Below, piece by piece: positions 42,333 to 51,597 of a stretch of 64,000 nucleotides of DNA. How positions within the stretch are numbered: the stretch's first letter is position 1; the number at the start of each line of letters is the position of its first letter. Source of the stretch: Oscillospiraceae bacterium (lineage in GTDB: Bacteria; Bacillota; Clostridia; Oscillospirales; Ruminococcaceae); assembly GCA_017439985.1 (NCBI GenBank), contig JAFSIC010000043.1, forward strand, positions 83,448-147,447. The letters run 5' to 3'. Below the pieces are notes generated by a model. The model searched no databases and was not told the DNA's origin. It saw nothing but the letters and a program-made list of their open reading frames with translations. The position numbers and the translations under genes were made by a program.

Positions 42333-43700
42333 TTATGCGGTTTTCATCAGTTTACGGTAGCATTTGAACCAGTAGAGACCCAGAACGATACTGGTGATGA
42401 TCCAGCTGAGCGGGAAGCACATATAGATCACATCCAGAGATCTGTGAAGCTGGAAGACGGTCCAGATCCAAGTCAGACGGACACCGCAGATACCAACGAT
42501 GGTCAGGATGGTTGGGCCGGTGGAATAACCGAAACCACGCATAGATGCAACGAAAACATCCAGCACGCCGTTGAGCCACAGAGGCATAGTCACCCACATG
42601 AGACGAACCATACCGGCCTCCACAACAGCTGCATCCGGAGTATAGAGACCCAGGAAGAACTCGCCGAAGAACCATGCCAGGAAGCCAATGCTTGCGGCAC
42701 TGAGGATGGTCAGAATCATGGACTGTTTGAAGATCGTGCCAACACGCTGCAGCTTATGTGCGCCGATATTCTGGCTGGTAAAGGTGATACAAGCCTGAGT
42801 AAAAGCACTCATACCGATGTAAACGAAGTTCTCAATGTTATTGGCAGCGCTGTTGCCTGCAACGATAACAGAGGAATTGAAGGAGTTGATACTGGACTGG
42901 ATCACGACGTTGCTCAGCGCAAATACCATACCCTGAATACCGGCAGGAACGCCGATTTTGATGATATCCAAAGCCATTGGAACGTCGATGCTCAGTTTCT
43001 TGAAGTCCAGATGGTGAGGACCTTTCTCCTTGATCAGAGTCAGGCAAACCATAGCTGCTGCAATCGCCTGTCCGATGGCAGTGGACAATGCTACACCGGC
43101 AACGCCCCACTGGAAAACGATAACAAACAGCAAGCTCAAAACTACTTTAATCACGCCGCTGATCAGAAGGAAGTATAGAGGACGCTTGGTATCACCCACA
43201 GAACGGAAAATCGCCGCACCGAAGTTATAAATCAGAGTGAAGAAAGTACCCACGAAGTAGATACGCATATACAGTTCACTGAGATCGATGATATCTGTTG
43301 GAGTAGACATCATCTGCAGCAGAGGTCTGGATGCGAAGAAGCCCACGATCATCAGGAACACACCGCTGAGCATCGCTGTAGCGATGGAAGTGTGTACAGA
43401 TTTTTCGACTTTTCCCAGGTCGTTGGCGCCCAGATAACGGGCGATCACTACGTTACTGCCGACGCTGAGACCATTGAATAAGGAAATCAGCAGGAAGCAC
43501 AGCGAGCTGGTCGCACCAACTGCAGCCAGAGCCTGCTGCCCTGCAAAACGTCCCATTACCACGGCATCGGCGGCATTGAACATCATCTGAACCAGATTGG
43601 TCAGCATCAGCGGTACTGAAAAAATACAGATATTTTTCAGCAACGGACCATTGACCATATCAATGGTTTGTGTTTTGGTTTGAGAATTCGACACGAACAT
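42333..43700 (-). CDS. MATE family efflux transporter
   Basis: A 455-residue polytopic protein of the MATE family. Typical segments are FSVPLMLTNLVQMMFNAADAVVMGRFAG, VGSNVVIARYLGANDL and the second-half equivalent AFTQACITFTSQNIGAHK. It differs from the MATE protein at 14.7-16.1 kb, so the two are not recent duplicates. GGGGGAG lies before the ATG. Exported substrate unknown; monocistronic. Confidence 0.9.
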   Translation of the reverse strand: MFVSNSQTKTQTIDMVNGPLLKNICIFSVPLMLTNLVQMMFNAADAVVMGRFAGQQALAAVGATSSLCFLLISLFNGLSVGSNVVIARYLGANDLGKVEKSVHTSIATAMLSGVFLMIVGFFASRPLLQMMSTPTDIIDLSELYMRIYFVGTFFTLIYNFGAAIFRSVGDTKRPLYFLLISGVIKVVLSLLFVIVFQWGVAGVALSTAIGQAIAAAMVCLTLIKEKGPHHLDFKKLSIDVPMALDIIKIGVPAGIQGMVFALSNVVIQSSINSFNSSVIVAGNSAANNIENFVYIGMSAFTQACITFTSQNIGAHKLQRVGTIFKQSMILTILSAASIGFLAWFFGEFFLGLYTPDAAVVEAGMVRLMWVTMPLWLNGVLDVFVASMRGFGYSTGPTILTIVGICGVRLTWIWTVFQLHRSLDVIYMCFPLSWIITSIVLGLYWFKCYRKLMKTA

Positions 43701-43721
43701 CTCCCCCTATACAAAATTCTG

Positions 43722-43750
43722 ATTGTATCATACCATATTTTCCGCTGCAA
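43722..43750 (-). promoter_or_regulatory. Promoter of the second MATE gene
   Basis: On the minus strand TTGCAG (43745-43750), 17 bases and TACAAT (43722-43727), 22 bases before the ATG. Confidence 0.65.
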
Positions 43751-43885
43751 AGGAACACCTTTCGGAAAATATAGCTGCATGGTCTTTCCTGTCCATTGTA
43801 CAGCATGGAGCGAACTCTATGTCAAGAACCATACGAGAAAAGTCCGATAATTATATCAGTCAAATTGTCATTTTCTCCGTTCTGA

Positions 43886-43914
43886 TTGACAAAGCAAAAT
43901 CCGCGGAGTATCAT
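43886..43914 (+). promoter_or_regulatory. Sigma-A promoter of the cobalamin operon
   Basis: A perfect TTGACA (43886-43891), 17 bases and TATCAT (43909-43914), about 42 bases before the first gene. The short leader has no room for a cobalamin riboswitch. Confidence 0.75.
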
Positions 43915-43955
43915 GAAGGAAAGCTTCTTAACGACATTTTTGTGAGGGGATCGAC

Positions 43956-44717
43956 ATGAAACAACAGCAGATTTATCTTTCCACCATCGACGGAAATGCT
44001 GCGGATTTAGCCCGTCGGCATGGCTTTGGTTTGGAAATCGCGGAATACTGCACGGCTTACAACATGGATGAATTTTTTGAAGAAACAGACCGAATCGTTC
44101 AAAACAAGCTGGAAAGCAACCCCAACCGCATCCTTCATGCTCCTTTTAATGAGCTTTTCCCCTGTGCCATTGACCCTCTCTCAAGAAAGCTGGCAAAATA
44201 TCGATATCATCAGGCGATCAAGTTGGCACAACGCTATAAGGCCCATAAAATCGTCATTCACGGCGGCTATAATCCTCGCATTTATTATCCGATCTGGTAT
44301 GTGGAACAATCCATTGTGTTTTGGAAAGAGTTTATGGAAGAAGTTCCCGCTGGTTTGGAGATTTGTCTGGAAAATGTATTGGAAGAAGAGCCTTCGATGC
44401 TTCTCGATATTGTTTCTGCTGTTGCTCATCCACAGCTGAAGCTCTGCCTTGATGTTGGCCATGTAAATGCCTACTCCGCTATCTCCGCAGAAGCCTGGCT
44501 CACAGCGTGGGCCCCTTACCTCAGTCATTTCCATATTCACAACAACGACAGCAGCTGGGATAGTCACAGCGCTCTTCCTTGCGGCACGATCCCTATGAAA
44601 GAATTTCTGTTACAGGCCGACAGTCTTTGCCCAACTGCAACCTACACCCTTGAACTGACCGAATCCACCGATTCTATTCGCTGGCTTATGGAGGAATTAC
44701 CATGGAACAACAAATAA
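43956..44717 (+). CDS. TIM-barrel protein of the AP-endonuclease-2/xylose-isomerase-like family
   Basis: A 253-residue protein with the xylose-isomerase/endonuclease IV fold. Metal-ligand candidates are the histidine in KIVIHGGYNP, the glutamate in ICLENVLEEEP, LCLDVGHVNAYS and the HIHNNDSSWD near 195. It overlaps cobT by 16 bases and is the first gene of the cobalamin operon. Members catalyse sugar isomerisation or hydrolysis; here a role in ribosyl or benzimidazole supply is an inference from position. Confidence 0.8.
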   Translation: MKQQQIYLSTIDGNAADLARRHGFGLEIAEYCTAYNMDEFFEETDRIVQNKLESNPNRILHAPFNELFPCAIDPLSRKLAKYRYHQAIKLAQRYKAHKIVIHGGYNPRIYYPIWYVEQSIVFWKEFMEEVPAGLEICLENVLEEEPSMLLDIVSAVAHPQLKLCLDVGHVNAYSAISAEAWLTAWAPYLSHFHIHNNDSSWDSHSALPCGTIPMKEFLLQADSLCPTATYTLELTESTDSIRWLMEELPWNNK

Positions 44718-45784
44718 AACAGCTGCTTACATCCATCACCCCGCTCAATGAAACTGCCATGTCTGCCGCCAAAAAGCGTCAGGCACAGCTGGCCAAACCT
44801 CCCGGAAGCCTCGGCCGTTTGGAGGACCTATCCGTACAGTTGGCAGGAATCAGCGGATCCATTCACAATTCCGTTGCCAAGAAGCATCTTCTTGTCTTTG
44901 CCGCGGACAACGGTGTGGTGGAAGAAGGTGTTTCTTCCGCACCACAGTCTGTTACTTTACAGCAGACCATCAATCTGACACGTCATAAAACCGGCGCGTC
45001 CGTACTGGCGAAACATTTTGGCTGCGGCATCACTGTCTGTGATGTTGGCGTCAACGCCGATATCATGGAACCCGCTGTTCTCAATCGTAAAATCGCTTAT
45101 GGTACACAGAATATCGTCAAAGGCCCTGCCATGACAAGATCACAGGCGATGACTGCACTGTTATGCGGAGCAGACTTAGCCCGAAGCATTGATGCCGATG
45201 TATTTGGTATCGGCGAAATGGGCATCGGCAATACGACCACTTCCTCGGCAGTGCTGTCCGTTTTGCTGGACGCAGATGTGGAATCCGTCACCGGACGCGG
45301 CGGCGGTATCACCGACGACAGTTTCCGTAAGAAGAAACAGGTCATTCAAACAGCCATTGCCATCAACCAGCCAAACAAAAATGATATCATTGATGTGCTC
45401 GCAAAAGTGGGCGGCTTTGATCTTGCTGCTATGTGCGGTGCATTCTTAGGTTCCGCAGCCGCTAAGAAACCCGTTGTCATTGACGGCTTTATCTCTGCCG
45501 TGGCTGCTCTTTGCGCTGTTAAACTCTGCCCTAACGCACGTCATTATCTCATTCCAAGCCACGCTTCCTATGAAATCGGCTACCAGCTTGCCATGGACGC
45601 TATGGATTTACAGCCGATCTTCCTCTTAAATATGCGCCTCGGCGAAGGCAGCGGCTGTCCACTGGCCTTTCAGGTACTGGAAGCTGCCTGCGCTGTCATC
45701 AACAACATGGCAACCTTCGATCAGGCAGGGATCAATGACGATTATTTGGATGAAATTCGTCAGGGCGATCAATTCACCGTGTAA
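44702..45784 (+). CDS. cobT: Nicotinate-nucleotide--dimethylbenzimidazole phosphoribosyltransferase
   Basis: A 360-residue CobT, which makes alpha-ribazole phosphate from nicotinate mononucleotide and a lower-ligand base. Signatures are LAKPPGSLGRLEDLSVQLAGI near residue 30, FAADNGVVEEGVSSAP near 70, GIGEMGIGNTTTSSAV near 172 and the catalytic glutamate in MRLGEGSGCPLAF near 316. Translation is coupled to the TIM-barrel gene before it and cobU follows 12 bases later. Confidence 0.96.
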   Translation: MEQQIKQLLTSITPLNETAMSAAKKRQAQLAKPPGSLGRLEDLSVQLAGISGSIHNSVAKKHLLVFAADNGVVEEGVSSAPQSVTLQQTINLTRHKTGASVLAKHFGCGITVCDVGVNADIMEPAVLNRKIAYGTQNIVKGPAMTRSQAMTALLCGADLARSIDADVFGIGEMGIGNTTTSSAVLSVLLDADVESVTGRGGGITDDSFRKKKQVIQTAIAINQPNKNDIIDVLAKVGGFDLAAMCGAFLGSAAAKKPVVIDGFISAVAALCAVKLCPNARHYLIPSHASYEIGYQLAMDAMDLQPIFLLNMRLGEGSGCPLAFQVLEAACAVINNMATFDQAGINDDYLDEIRQGDQFTV

Positions 45785-45796
45785 AGGAGCTATTCT

Positions 45797-46315
45797 ATGG
45801 CGTTTATTTTGATTTCCGGCTCCAACGGCAGCGGAAAAAGTCTGTTTGCAGAACAACTGATCTCCAAAATGCCGGGAAAACGCTGCTATATCGCTACCAT
45901 GAAAGCGCAAACAGAAGATAATATTCAGCGCATCGAAAAGCACCGCAAGCAGCGACAGCATTTGAACTTTGAGACGCTGGAACTTCCTTATGAAGTTGCT
46001 TCTGCTCCTATCGACAGCCAAACCGTCGTTCTTCTGGAGGATGTGAGCAACCTCTTTGCCAATGCATTTTTTGAGAAAAGCGGCAGTGTTGATTCTGTTT
46101 TTGCAGATATTCTGCGACTGAAAGAGCACTGCAATACCTTGGTCGCTGTCACTATTTCCGGCTTACAAAATGAAGGCTACGACGCCGAAACCGCCGCCTA
46201 TATCAACAATCTGAACAGCTTGAATCAACGCCTGTTTTTCGCGGCAGACATCGCCTATATCATGGAAAACGGACAGCCTGTCTGTCAGAAAGGAGACTCT
46301 TATGCGAAGTCTTGA
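45797..46315 (+). CDS. cobU: Bifunctional adenosylcobinamide kinase/guanylyltransferase
   Basis: A 172-residue CobU-like protein that phosphorylates adenosylcobinamide and adds GMP. P-loop ISGSNGSGKS near 6-15, then RCYIATMKAQTEDNIQRIEKHRKQR with the guanylylated-histidine region, VVLLEDVSNLF and LNQRLFFAADIAYIMENGQP. The canonical NEVGxGIVP stretch is replaced by SGLQNEGYDAE, so the guanylyl part is divergent. It overlaps cobS by 14 bases. Confidence 0.88.
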   Translation: MAFILISGSNGSGKSLFAEQLISKMPGKRCYIATMKAQTEDNIQRIEKHRKQRQHLNFETLELPYEVASAPIDSQTVVLLEDVSNLFANAFFEKSGSVDSVFADILRLKEHCNTLVAVTISGLQNEGYDAETAAYINNLNSLNQRLFFAADIAYIMENGQPVCQKGDSYAKS

Positions 46316-47063
46316 ATCTCTTTTTGTCGCTCTCTCTACATACAGCGCTATTCCTGTCCCACAGTTTGAATGGAACGAAAAAAACATGAAATATTCCATC
46401 TGTTTCTTCCCTGTTGTGGGAATTTTTGTGGGAGTCGCCCTTTGGCTTTGGAGTCTTCTCTGCTCTGTGATGAATCTCAGCGCCATCCTGTTTTCGGCAG
46501 TTGCTGTTTGTCTTCCACTTCTTATCAGCGGCGGAATCCACATGGACGGCTATATGGACACCATGGACGCCCTCTCCTCCCACCAAAGCAAAGAGCGCAA
46601 ACTGGAAATCATGAAAGACCCCAACTGCGGCGCTTTTGCAGTGATTTATTGCGGCATATACCTGTTTCTGCAGTTTGGATTGCTCCACGAGTTGTACCTC
46701 AGACAAGGAATTCTCTTCTATGTACCTGTTTTTGTACTTTCCCGCAGTTTGTCCGCATTTTTTGCGGTAAACCTTCCAAACGCAAGAAAAAGCGGCATGC
46801 TCTGCGCCTACACACAGAATGCTGACCGCAGAAAAGCCACAGCTGTAACCCTGCTGACCGCTCTTATTTGCGGAGCAGCTCTGCTGCTTCTGTCTGTAAA
46901 AGTCGGGCTGTGTATTTTGCTGGGAGCTGTTTTCTGCTCTCTGTTCTATCGTCGACTCACCTTAAAAGAATTCGGCGGCGTCACCGGAGATACCTCCGGC
47001 TTTTTCCTGCAGCTTTGTGAGCTTTTCTGCCTCATTGCTGCACTGATCGGAGCGTGCCTGTAA
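46302..47063 (+). CDS. cobS: Adenosylcobinamide-GDP ribazoletransferase (cobalamin synthase)
   Basis: A 253-residue membrane enzyme joining adenosylcobinamide-GDP and alpha-ribazole. The acidic catalytic segment GGIHMDGYMDTMDAL (77-91, Asp82, Asp86, Asp89) and the C-terminal GGVTGDTSGFFLQLCEL are characteristic. About six membrane helices. It overlaps cobU by 14 and cobC by one base, so four genes are translationally coupled. Confidence 0.95.
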   Translation: MRSLESLFVALSTYSAIPVPQFEWNEKNMKYSICFFPVVGIFVGVALWLWSLLCSVMNLSAILFSAVAVCLPLLISGGIHMDGYMDTMDALSSHQSKERKLEIMKDPNCGAFAVIYCGIYLFLQFGLLHELYLRQGILFYVPVFVLSRSLSAFFAVNLPNARKSGMLCAYTQNADRRKATAVTLLTALICGAALLLLSVKVGLCILLGAVFCSLFYRRLTLKEFGGVTGDTSGFFLQLCELFCLIAALIGACL

Positions 47064-47626
47064 TGAAAGAAATTCTCTTCATCCGCCACGGCTCTACCGC
47101 CGGCAATTTGGAAAAGCGTTACATCGGCAAGACGGATGAGGCTCTTTGTACGCTCGGGATCCGTCAAATTGAAGCCCTGAAAGACGAAAACTTCAAGGTA
47201 GATCACCTGTTTGTCAGCCCCATGCTCCGCACTCGACAGACGGCAGATATCCTTTTTCCACAGCAGTCTGTGACTACGGTGGAAGCCTTTCGTGAAACGG
47301 ATTTCGGCATCTTTGAGGGAAAAACCGCTGACGAGTTATCCGCTTCCACCGACTATCAGAAATGGCTGGATTCCTTCTGCCTCGACCCAATTCCTCAAGG
47401 AGAATCTGTTTCCGTCTTCAAGGAACGCTGCTGTTCCGCTTTTGAACAGATAATCCCGTCGATTCCCGAGGATTCCCGCTCCGCTTTTGTCGTGCATGGC
47501 GGTGTCATCATGGCAATTCTGGAACGCTTCGCAGAGCCAAAGCGCGATTTCTACGATTATCACATCGCCAACGGAGCATACATTCGCTGCTCGCTGAGTG
47601 CGGATAATAAACTTCAAATTTTATAA
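47063..47626 (+). CDS. cobC: Histidine phosphatase, alpha-ribazole phosphatase
   Basis: A 187-residue phosphoglycerate-mutase-fold phosphatase. RHG motif FIRHGSTAGN (Arg8, His9), phosphate pocket MLRTRQTAD, FRETDFGIFEGKTADEL and the second histidine VVHGGVIMAIL near 146. In the operon with cobT/cobU/cobS it should remove phosphate from alpha-ribazole phosphate. Start at the ATG of a TAATG overlap with cobS. The family is certain; the CobC role rests on context. Confidence 0.9.
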   Translation: MKEILFIRHGSTAGNLEKRYIGKTDEALCTLGIRQIEALKDENFKVDHLFVSPMLRTRQTADILFPQQSVTTVEAFRETDFGIFEGKTADELSASTDYQKWLDSFCLDPIPQGESVSVFKERCCSAFEQIIPSIPEDSRSAFVVHGGVIMAILERFAEPKRDFYDYHIANGAYIRCSLSADNKLQIL

Positions 47627-47634
47627 AACAGCAC

Positions 47635-47671
47635 AAAAGGCCATCAGAATAAACTTCTGATGGCCTTTTTA
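47635..47671. terminator. Bidirectional terminator between cobC and nhaC
   Basis: A perfect 15-bp stem (47635-47649 with 47655-47669), loop TAAAC, T-run after and A-run before. Confidence 0.9.
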
Positions 47672-47687
47672 TTGATTGCAGTTTGTT

Positions 47688-49184
47688 TTAGTGCTCCTTT
47701 ACCTCGCTGTTCCTGCGCAGTTTGATACGGTCATCATCAGGCAGCGCGAAATACGGGATAAATCGATCCCAACCGATAAAGGTAAGCAACAGAATCGAAC
47801 CGACAACAATAAAACTCATATAGTTGCGGCTGATAATATCCATTGTGGTGAAGCTGTAAAGCGGGTAAACTGCGTTTGCAATACTTGCAAAGAAGACCGG
47901 GAAACAGTGCCATGGAACCAGTTCTGAGCCATAGATACCCATCGCAGATGTAAAGGTCGCCAAGCGCAAGCGCAGGGTATATTCTGCTTCCTCATCGGTA
48001 CATTCCACGTTTTTCTCTACAATATTGCGAATGATTGGAGAAATCGTAGCAACCTGAGCCGCTTCATCCGCAAGGGCCATATTGCCCGCCAGACACATTA
48101 CTCCGCACCAGCCCATCAGCTGATGTACATTCTTAGAAATGCGTACCACCAGATTTGCCAATGGATCAAAAGCGTTCATGCTGTTCATGATACCGCCAAA
48201 AGCAGATACCCACAGCATCATAACGATAGTCCAGCTGCCCGCATCGCTAAAGCCGTTCAGCAGCAGTTCCTCCAGCCAGACTTCTGCAGTCACGGTGCCT
48301 GCAAACATACCGAAAATCAAGGAGGAAACCATACCTACACCAAGACAGATCATCGTATGCAGACCCATAAAGGACAAAACAATGACCAGAATCAGAGGAA
48401 TGATCATATAATAAGGAATACCCTGCTCTACCTGTTCCAGCAGCGCCAGTGCAGATGGTCTTTCCAAAAGCAGAGCATCCTTCGCTTCCTGTGGAATCTG
48501 TGAGATCGCCGCATAGACATCGCCCTGTACATTTGGCAAAGAGGAGCTTGCCATCAATACGATACCACAAGCCAAAATCAAACAGCCAAAAGCCCAAACC
48601 AACTGATGTCTCAGGCGGTCGATGATCTTAACGTCCTGCATGCCGCAGCTCAGAACGGTAACGTCAGAAATCATACCGATGTTATCACCAAAACAGGAGC
48701 CGCCTGCAATACAGCAGACTGTCAGCAGTACATTACCGCCCACCAAATGGTTCAGCCACAGGAAAATCGGTGCACAGGCTGCAAAAGTACCCCAGGATGT
48801 ACCTGTTGCAATCGACAGCAGGCAGGTCACGATCATAGAAACCAGCGCAACACTGCGAGCCGTAACACCCAGTTCCAGAGCCAGATTGATCAATGCTGCG
48901 CCAACGCCCGTCGCCATAAAGCACTCGGCTGTGCCGTATGCAAACATCAGAATAAACAGCACAAGAACGATTTTCTTTGCGGAGGTCAAACCCTGTCCGA
49001 ACGCCTGTTCAAATCTTGATTTACAGACGATCATGTGGACGACAACAGCACAAAACGTAGCGATTGGTGCTGCCAGCAGCAGGTCCATCTTAAACAGAAT
49101 GACCAGCAATGCGAAAACCACCAACGGAACAAATTTGAATGCTGCCACCAAAATTCCATTATCGGACGTTTTTTCAGCTCTCAT
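47688..49184 (-). CDS. Na+/H+ antiporter NhaC family protein
   Basis: A 498-residue membrane protein with about 12 helices. ATGTSWGTFAACAPIFLWL near 125 and GGSCFGDNIGMISDVTVLS near 160 are typical NhaC signatures. NhaC proteins exchange sodium or small acids such as malate/lactate for protons; the substrate cannot be decided. The ATG at 49184 has AGGAGG upstream; a longer reading from 49244 lacks a ribosome binding site. Upstream of it lies a LysR gene read in the same direction. Confidence 0.88.
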   Translation of the reverse strand: MRAEKTSDNGILVAAFKFVPLVVFALLVILFKMDLLLAAPIATFCAVVVHMIVCKSRFEQAFGQGLTSAKKIVLVLFILMFAYGTAECFMATGVGAALINLALELGVTARSVALVSMIVTCLLSIATGTSWGTFAACAPIFLWLNHLVGGNVLLTVCCIAGGSCFGDNIGMISDVTVLSCGMQDVKIIDRLRHQLVWAFGCLILACGIVLMASSSLPNVQGDVYAAISQIPQEAKDALLLERPSALALLEQVEQGIPYYMIIPLILVIVLSFMGLHTMICLGVGMVSSLIFGMFAGTVTAEVWLEELLLNGFSDAGSWTIVMMLWVSAFGGIMNSMNAFDPLANLVVRISKNVHQLMGWCGVMCLAGNMALADEAAQVATISPIIRNIVEKNVECTDEEAEYTLRLRLATFTSAMGIYGSELVPWHCFPVFFASIANAVYPLYSFTTMDIISRNYMSFIVVGSILLLTFIGWDRFIPYFALPDDDRIKLRRNSEVKEH

Positions 49185-49366
49185 GACAATATCCTCCTGC
49201 TTAATATAAAAACAAACCATACAGGTAAAGCAATTTACCCTCATCTTTTATTTTAATAAAAATTCGACAAAAAAGATACCGTTTTATCCATTTACTATAT
49301 TAAAAGTTTTCACTTGCAATTTGTGCATCTTTTCGGCAGATATTGCCGTGATATCTATTCATAAAC

Positions 49367-50272
49367 CTATTCTCTGCTATCTTCAGACAAATGCTTTTTG
49401 AAATATCGAAGAAAGGCTTTTTCTCGGTTATTCAAGGCATAACTGCGATGTTTCAGAAGGAAAATATCAAGGCTGTCGTTCAAATCATTGATTGGAAGTT
49501 CCATAATTTTATCATCATCACTGATACGAATACTTCCTTTTTTGACAACAGAAATATAATTACTGAACAATAAAGTATCATCAATGGCACCGCGATCAAA
49601 GAGGTACAGGAGATTGTGATGCGGTGGAACATTCAGGATGTCGATCCAATCGGCATCCTCAAAATCTTCAAATAAAGCCAGTGGATAACGATGGATATCT
49701 TTCAAAGAAAGCGATGACATCTGTGCCAGCGGGTGCTTTTTCGACAGAAGGGCAACGGCCGGAATGTCAGAAGCTAAAAGCTCAACGGAGAGATTTGTTT
49801 TCTGCGCCTCCTCTTCATGGTGAGCAGCGCGGGAATGAAAACAGTAGAAAATAGCCAAGCGATATCGATTTTCCTGTATATCCTGGAAGTTTTGAATCAA
49901 TCCGGTTTCCTTGTATGAGTCTTGTATATTTGGTTGATTCTTCGCCTTGAAATCAATAAAATTACGCAGAAATTGGGATGACCAGGTAGCTGAAAGGGAG
50001 ATATCTGCAGCAGAATTGATATGAGAAGGAATATTTTGTATCTTCTCAAGCTCCGATTGAATCGCTTTTGCTGATTGAAGAAACAGATAACCCTCAGGAG
50101 TTGGAGCGATACCTTTGCTTGTTCGGTTAAAGATTTTATAACCCAGTTCCTCTTCCAAAGATTTGATGCAGGAGCTTAAATTTGACTGGGAAAGATACAG
50201 ATTTTGTGCAGCTCGGTTAATTGAACCACATCGTTCTATCTCGATTGCATAAATGAATGAATTTAAGTTCAT
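49367..50272 (-). CDS. LysR-family transcriptional regulator
   Basis: A 301-residue regulator: N-terminal winged helix (FIYAIEIERCGSINRAAQNLYLSQSNLSSCIKSLEEELGYKIFNRTSKG) and a periplasmic-binding-like effector domain (about 90-290). It is divergent from the ureohydrolase gene with a 291-base gap, so it probably controls that gene and perhaps its own. Effector not known. GGGGGA precedes the start. Confidence 0.92.
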   Translation of the reverse strand: MNLNSFIYAIEIERCGSINRAAQNLYLSQSNLSSCIKSLEEELGYKIFNRTSKGIAPTPEGYLFLQSAKAIQSELEKIQNIPSHINSAADISLSATWSSQFLRNFIDFKAKNQPNIQDSYKETGLIQNFQDIQENRYRLAIFYCFHSRAAHHEEEAQKTNLSVELLASDIPAVALLSKKHPLAQMSSLSLKDIHRYPLALFEDFEDADWIDILNVPPHHNLLYLFDRGAIDDTLLFSNYISVVKKGSIRISDDDKIMELPINDLNDSLDIFLLKHRSYALNNREKAFLRYFKKHLSEDSRE

Positions 50273-50432
50273 GGTTCAATCCCCCTTGAGTAACCTTAAG
50301 ATTGTAATATTTGTTAAATCGTATATTAATTAGGATACAATTCTCATATATATTATATCATATAAGAGGCGATTTGTCATATATAACAAATCAAATGCCT
50401 TATTCGAAATTCATATAAGTCAAAACGCCGTA

Positions 50433-50467
50433 AGCCTATTTACTTTAGGCAAGTCCTAAATTATAAT
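50433..50467 (+). promoter_or_regulatory. Ureohydrolase promoter with dyad over the -35
   Basis: TTTACT (50439-50444), 17 bases and TATAAT (50462-50467). The dyad GCCTA (50434-50438) / TAGGC (50446-50450) overlaps the -35, a likely operator for the divergent LysR. The leader after it shows no riboswitch I recognise. Confidence 0.6.
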
Positions 50468-50563
50468 GTGCTTGTCGATAAAAGGAATTGCATGCATGCA
50501 TAAATATCCGAAACATACAAAGAAAGAGAACTCACGATTGATTCTTGAAGGAGGAAATTTATT

Positions 50564-51520
50564 ATGAGTAACCAGCCTGCAAGTGCTTTGGCATCCCCTC
50601 GTTTCTGTAACACCGGAACATTCATGCGTATTCCACATATGACCGAAGCAAAAGATCTGGACTTTGCAATCTTTGGTATCCCATTTGATACTGCATCTTC
50701 TTACCGCAGCGGCTCTCGTTTTGGTCCTGCAGCAATCCGCAGTATCTCCGCTATGATGAAACCAAATAACGTAATCATGGGTGTTAATATTCTGGAAAAT
50801 CTCCGTGGTGCCGACTACGGTGACGTAAATGTTACTCCTGGTTACATTCATCCAACCTACGAAGCAATCGAAAAAGAACTGCAGCCAATCGTTGATGCCG
50901 GTATCATTCCAATCGGTCTCGGCGGCGACCATTCCATCACTCTCGGTGAAATGCGTGCTGTTGCTAAAAAATATGGTCCAATCGCTATGGTTCATTTCGA
51001 TTCCCACTCCGATATTTGTGACGAAGTATTCGGTCAGAAATATAACCACGGTACCCCATTCCGTCGTGCACTGGAAGAAGGTCTCGTTGACGCTTCCCAT
51101 TCCATCCAGATCGGTATGAGAGGTTCCCTCTACGACCCTAATGAACATCAGATCGCTCGTGACTTGGGTTATGACCTGATTCCTGCTCATGAAGTTCGCA
51201 AAATGGGCTTCGAAGCACTGATCGAACGCATCAAAGCTCGCGTTGGCGATAAGCCAGTTTTCCTGACCTTCGATATCGACTTCGTGGACCCTGCTTATGC
51301 TCCAGGTACCGGCACTCCTGAAGTTGGTGGCTTTACTTCCTACGAAACTCTGGAACTGATCCGTGCTCTGAAAGACCTGAACTTTGTAGCTTTCGATGTA
51401 GTAGAAGTTCTGCCTGCATTTGACAGCGGCGAAATCACTGCTTACATGGCAGCCAATATCTGCTTCGAATTCATCTCCATTCTGGCTGTTCAGAAAAAAG
51501 AAAGAGAAGCAAAGAAATAA
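50564..51520 (+). CDS. Agmatinase/guanidinobutyrase-type ureohydrolase
   Basis: A 318-residue member of the arginase/agmatinase family. Manganese ligands are in LGGDHSITLG near 124, VHFDSHSDICD near 147 (serine replaces the usual alanine) and FDIDFVDPAYAPG near 240. The lead FMRIPH is close to guanidinobutyrase/guanidinopropionase proteins. It releases urea from a guanidino compound. A YjiH-like permease follows and a LysR gene is divergent, suggesting import and use of the guanidino substrate (inference). No urease or putrescine gene is adjacent. Confidence 0.88.
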   Translation: MSNQPASALASPRFCNTGTFMRIPHMTEAKDLDFAIFGIPFDTASSYRSGSRFGPAAIRSISAMMKPNNVIMGVNILENLRGADYGDVNVTPGYIHPTYEAIEKELQPIVDAGIIPIGLGGDHSITLGEMRAVAKKYGPIAMVHFDSHSDICDEVFGQKYNHGTPFRRALEEGLVDASHSIQIGMRGSLYDPNEHQIARDLGYDLIPAHEVRKMGFEALIERIKARVGDKPVFLTFDIDFVDPAYAPGTGTPEVGGFTSYETLELIRALKDLNFVAFDVVEVLPAFDSGEITAYMAANICFEFISILAVQKKEREAKK

Positions 51521-51537
51521 TCTTTTCATAGAATGAA

Positions 51538-51560
51538 GCCCCGGGATTGTAACCCGGGGC
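51538..51560 (+). promoter_or_regulatory. Intercistronic GC-rich hairpin
   Basis: GCCCCGGG (51538-51545) and CCCGGGGC (51553-51560), loop ATTGTAA, lies 18 bases after the ureohydrolase stop without a U-run. It may stabilise or process the two-gene mRNA. Confidence 0.6.
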
Positions 51561-51597
51561 ACAGTAAAAGGGAAAGAACATAGAAAGGATGTCGATT

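Noticed and set aside
14674-43700. Idea that the two MATE genes are a recent duplication
   Set aside because: The two proteins differ in most segments beyond family motifs and have different neighbours.
43701-43955. Possible cobalamin riboswitch before the cob operon
   Set aside because: The promoter at 43886-43914 leaves a leader of about 40 bases and no B12-box motif is seen.
50273-50563. Possible guanidine riboswitch before the ureohydrolase gene
   Set aside because: No ykkC-type or ACGR hairpin motif is seen; the only structure is the short dyad over the -35.
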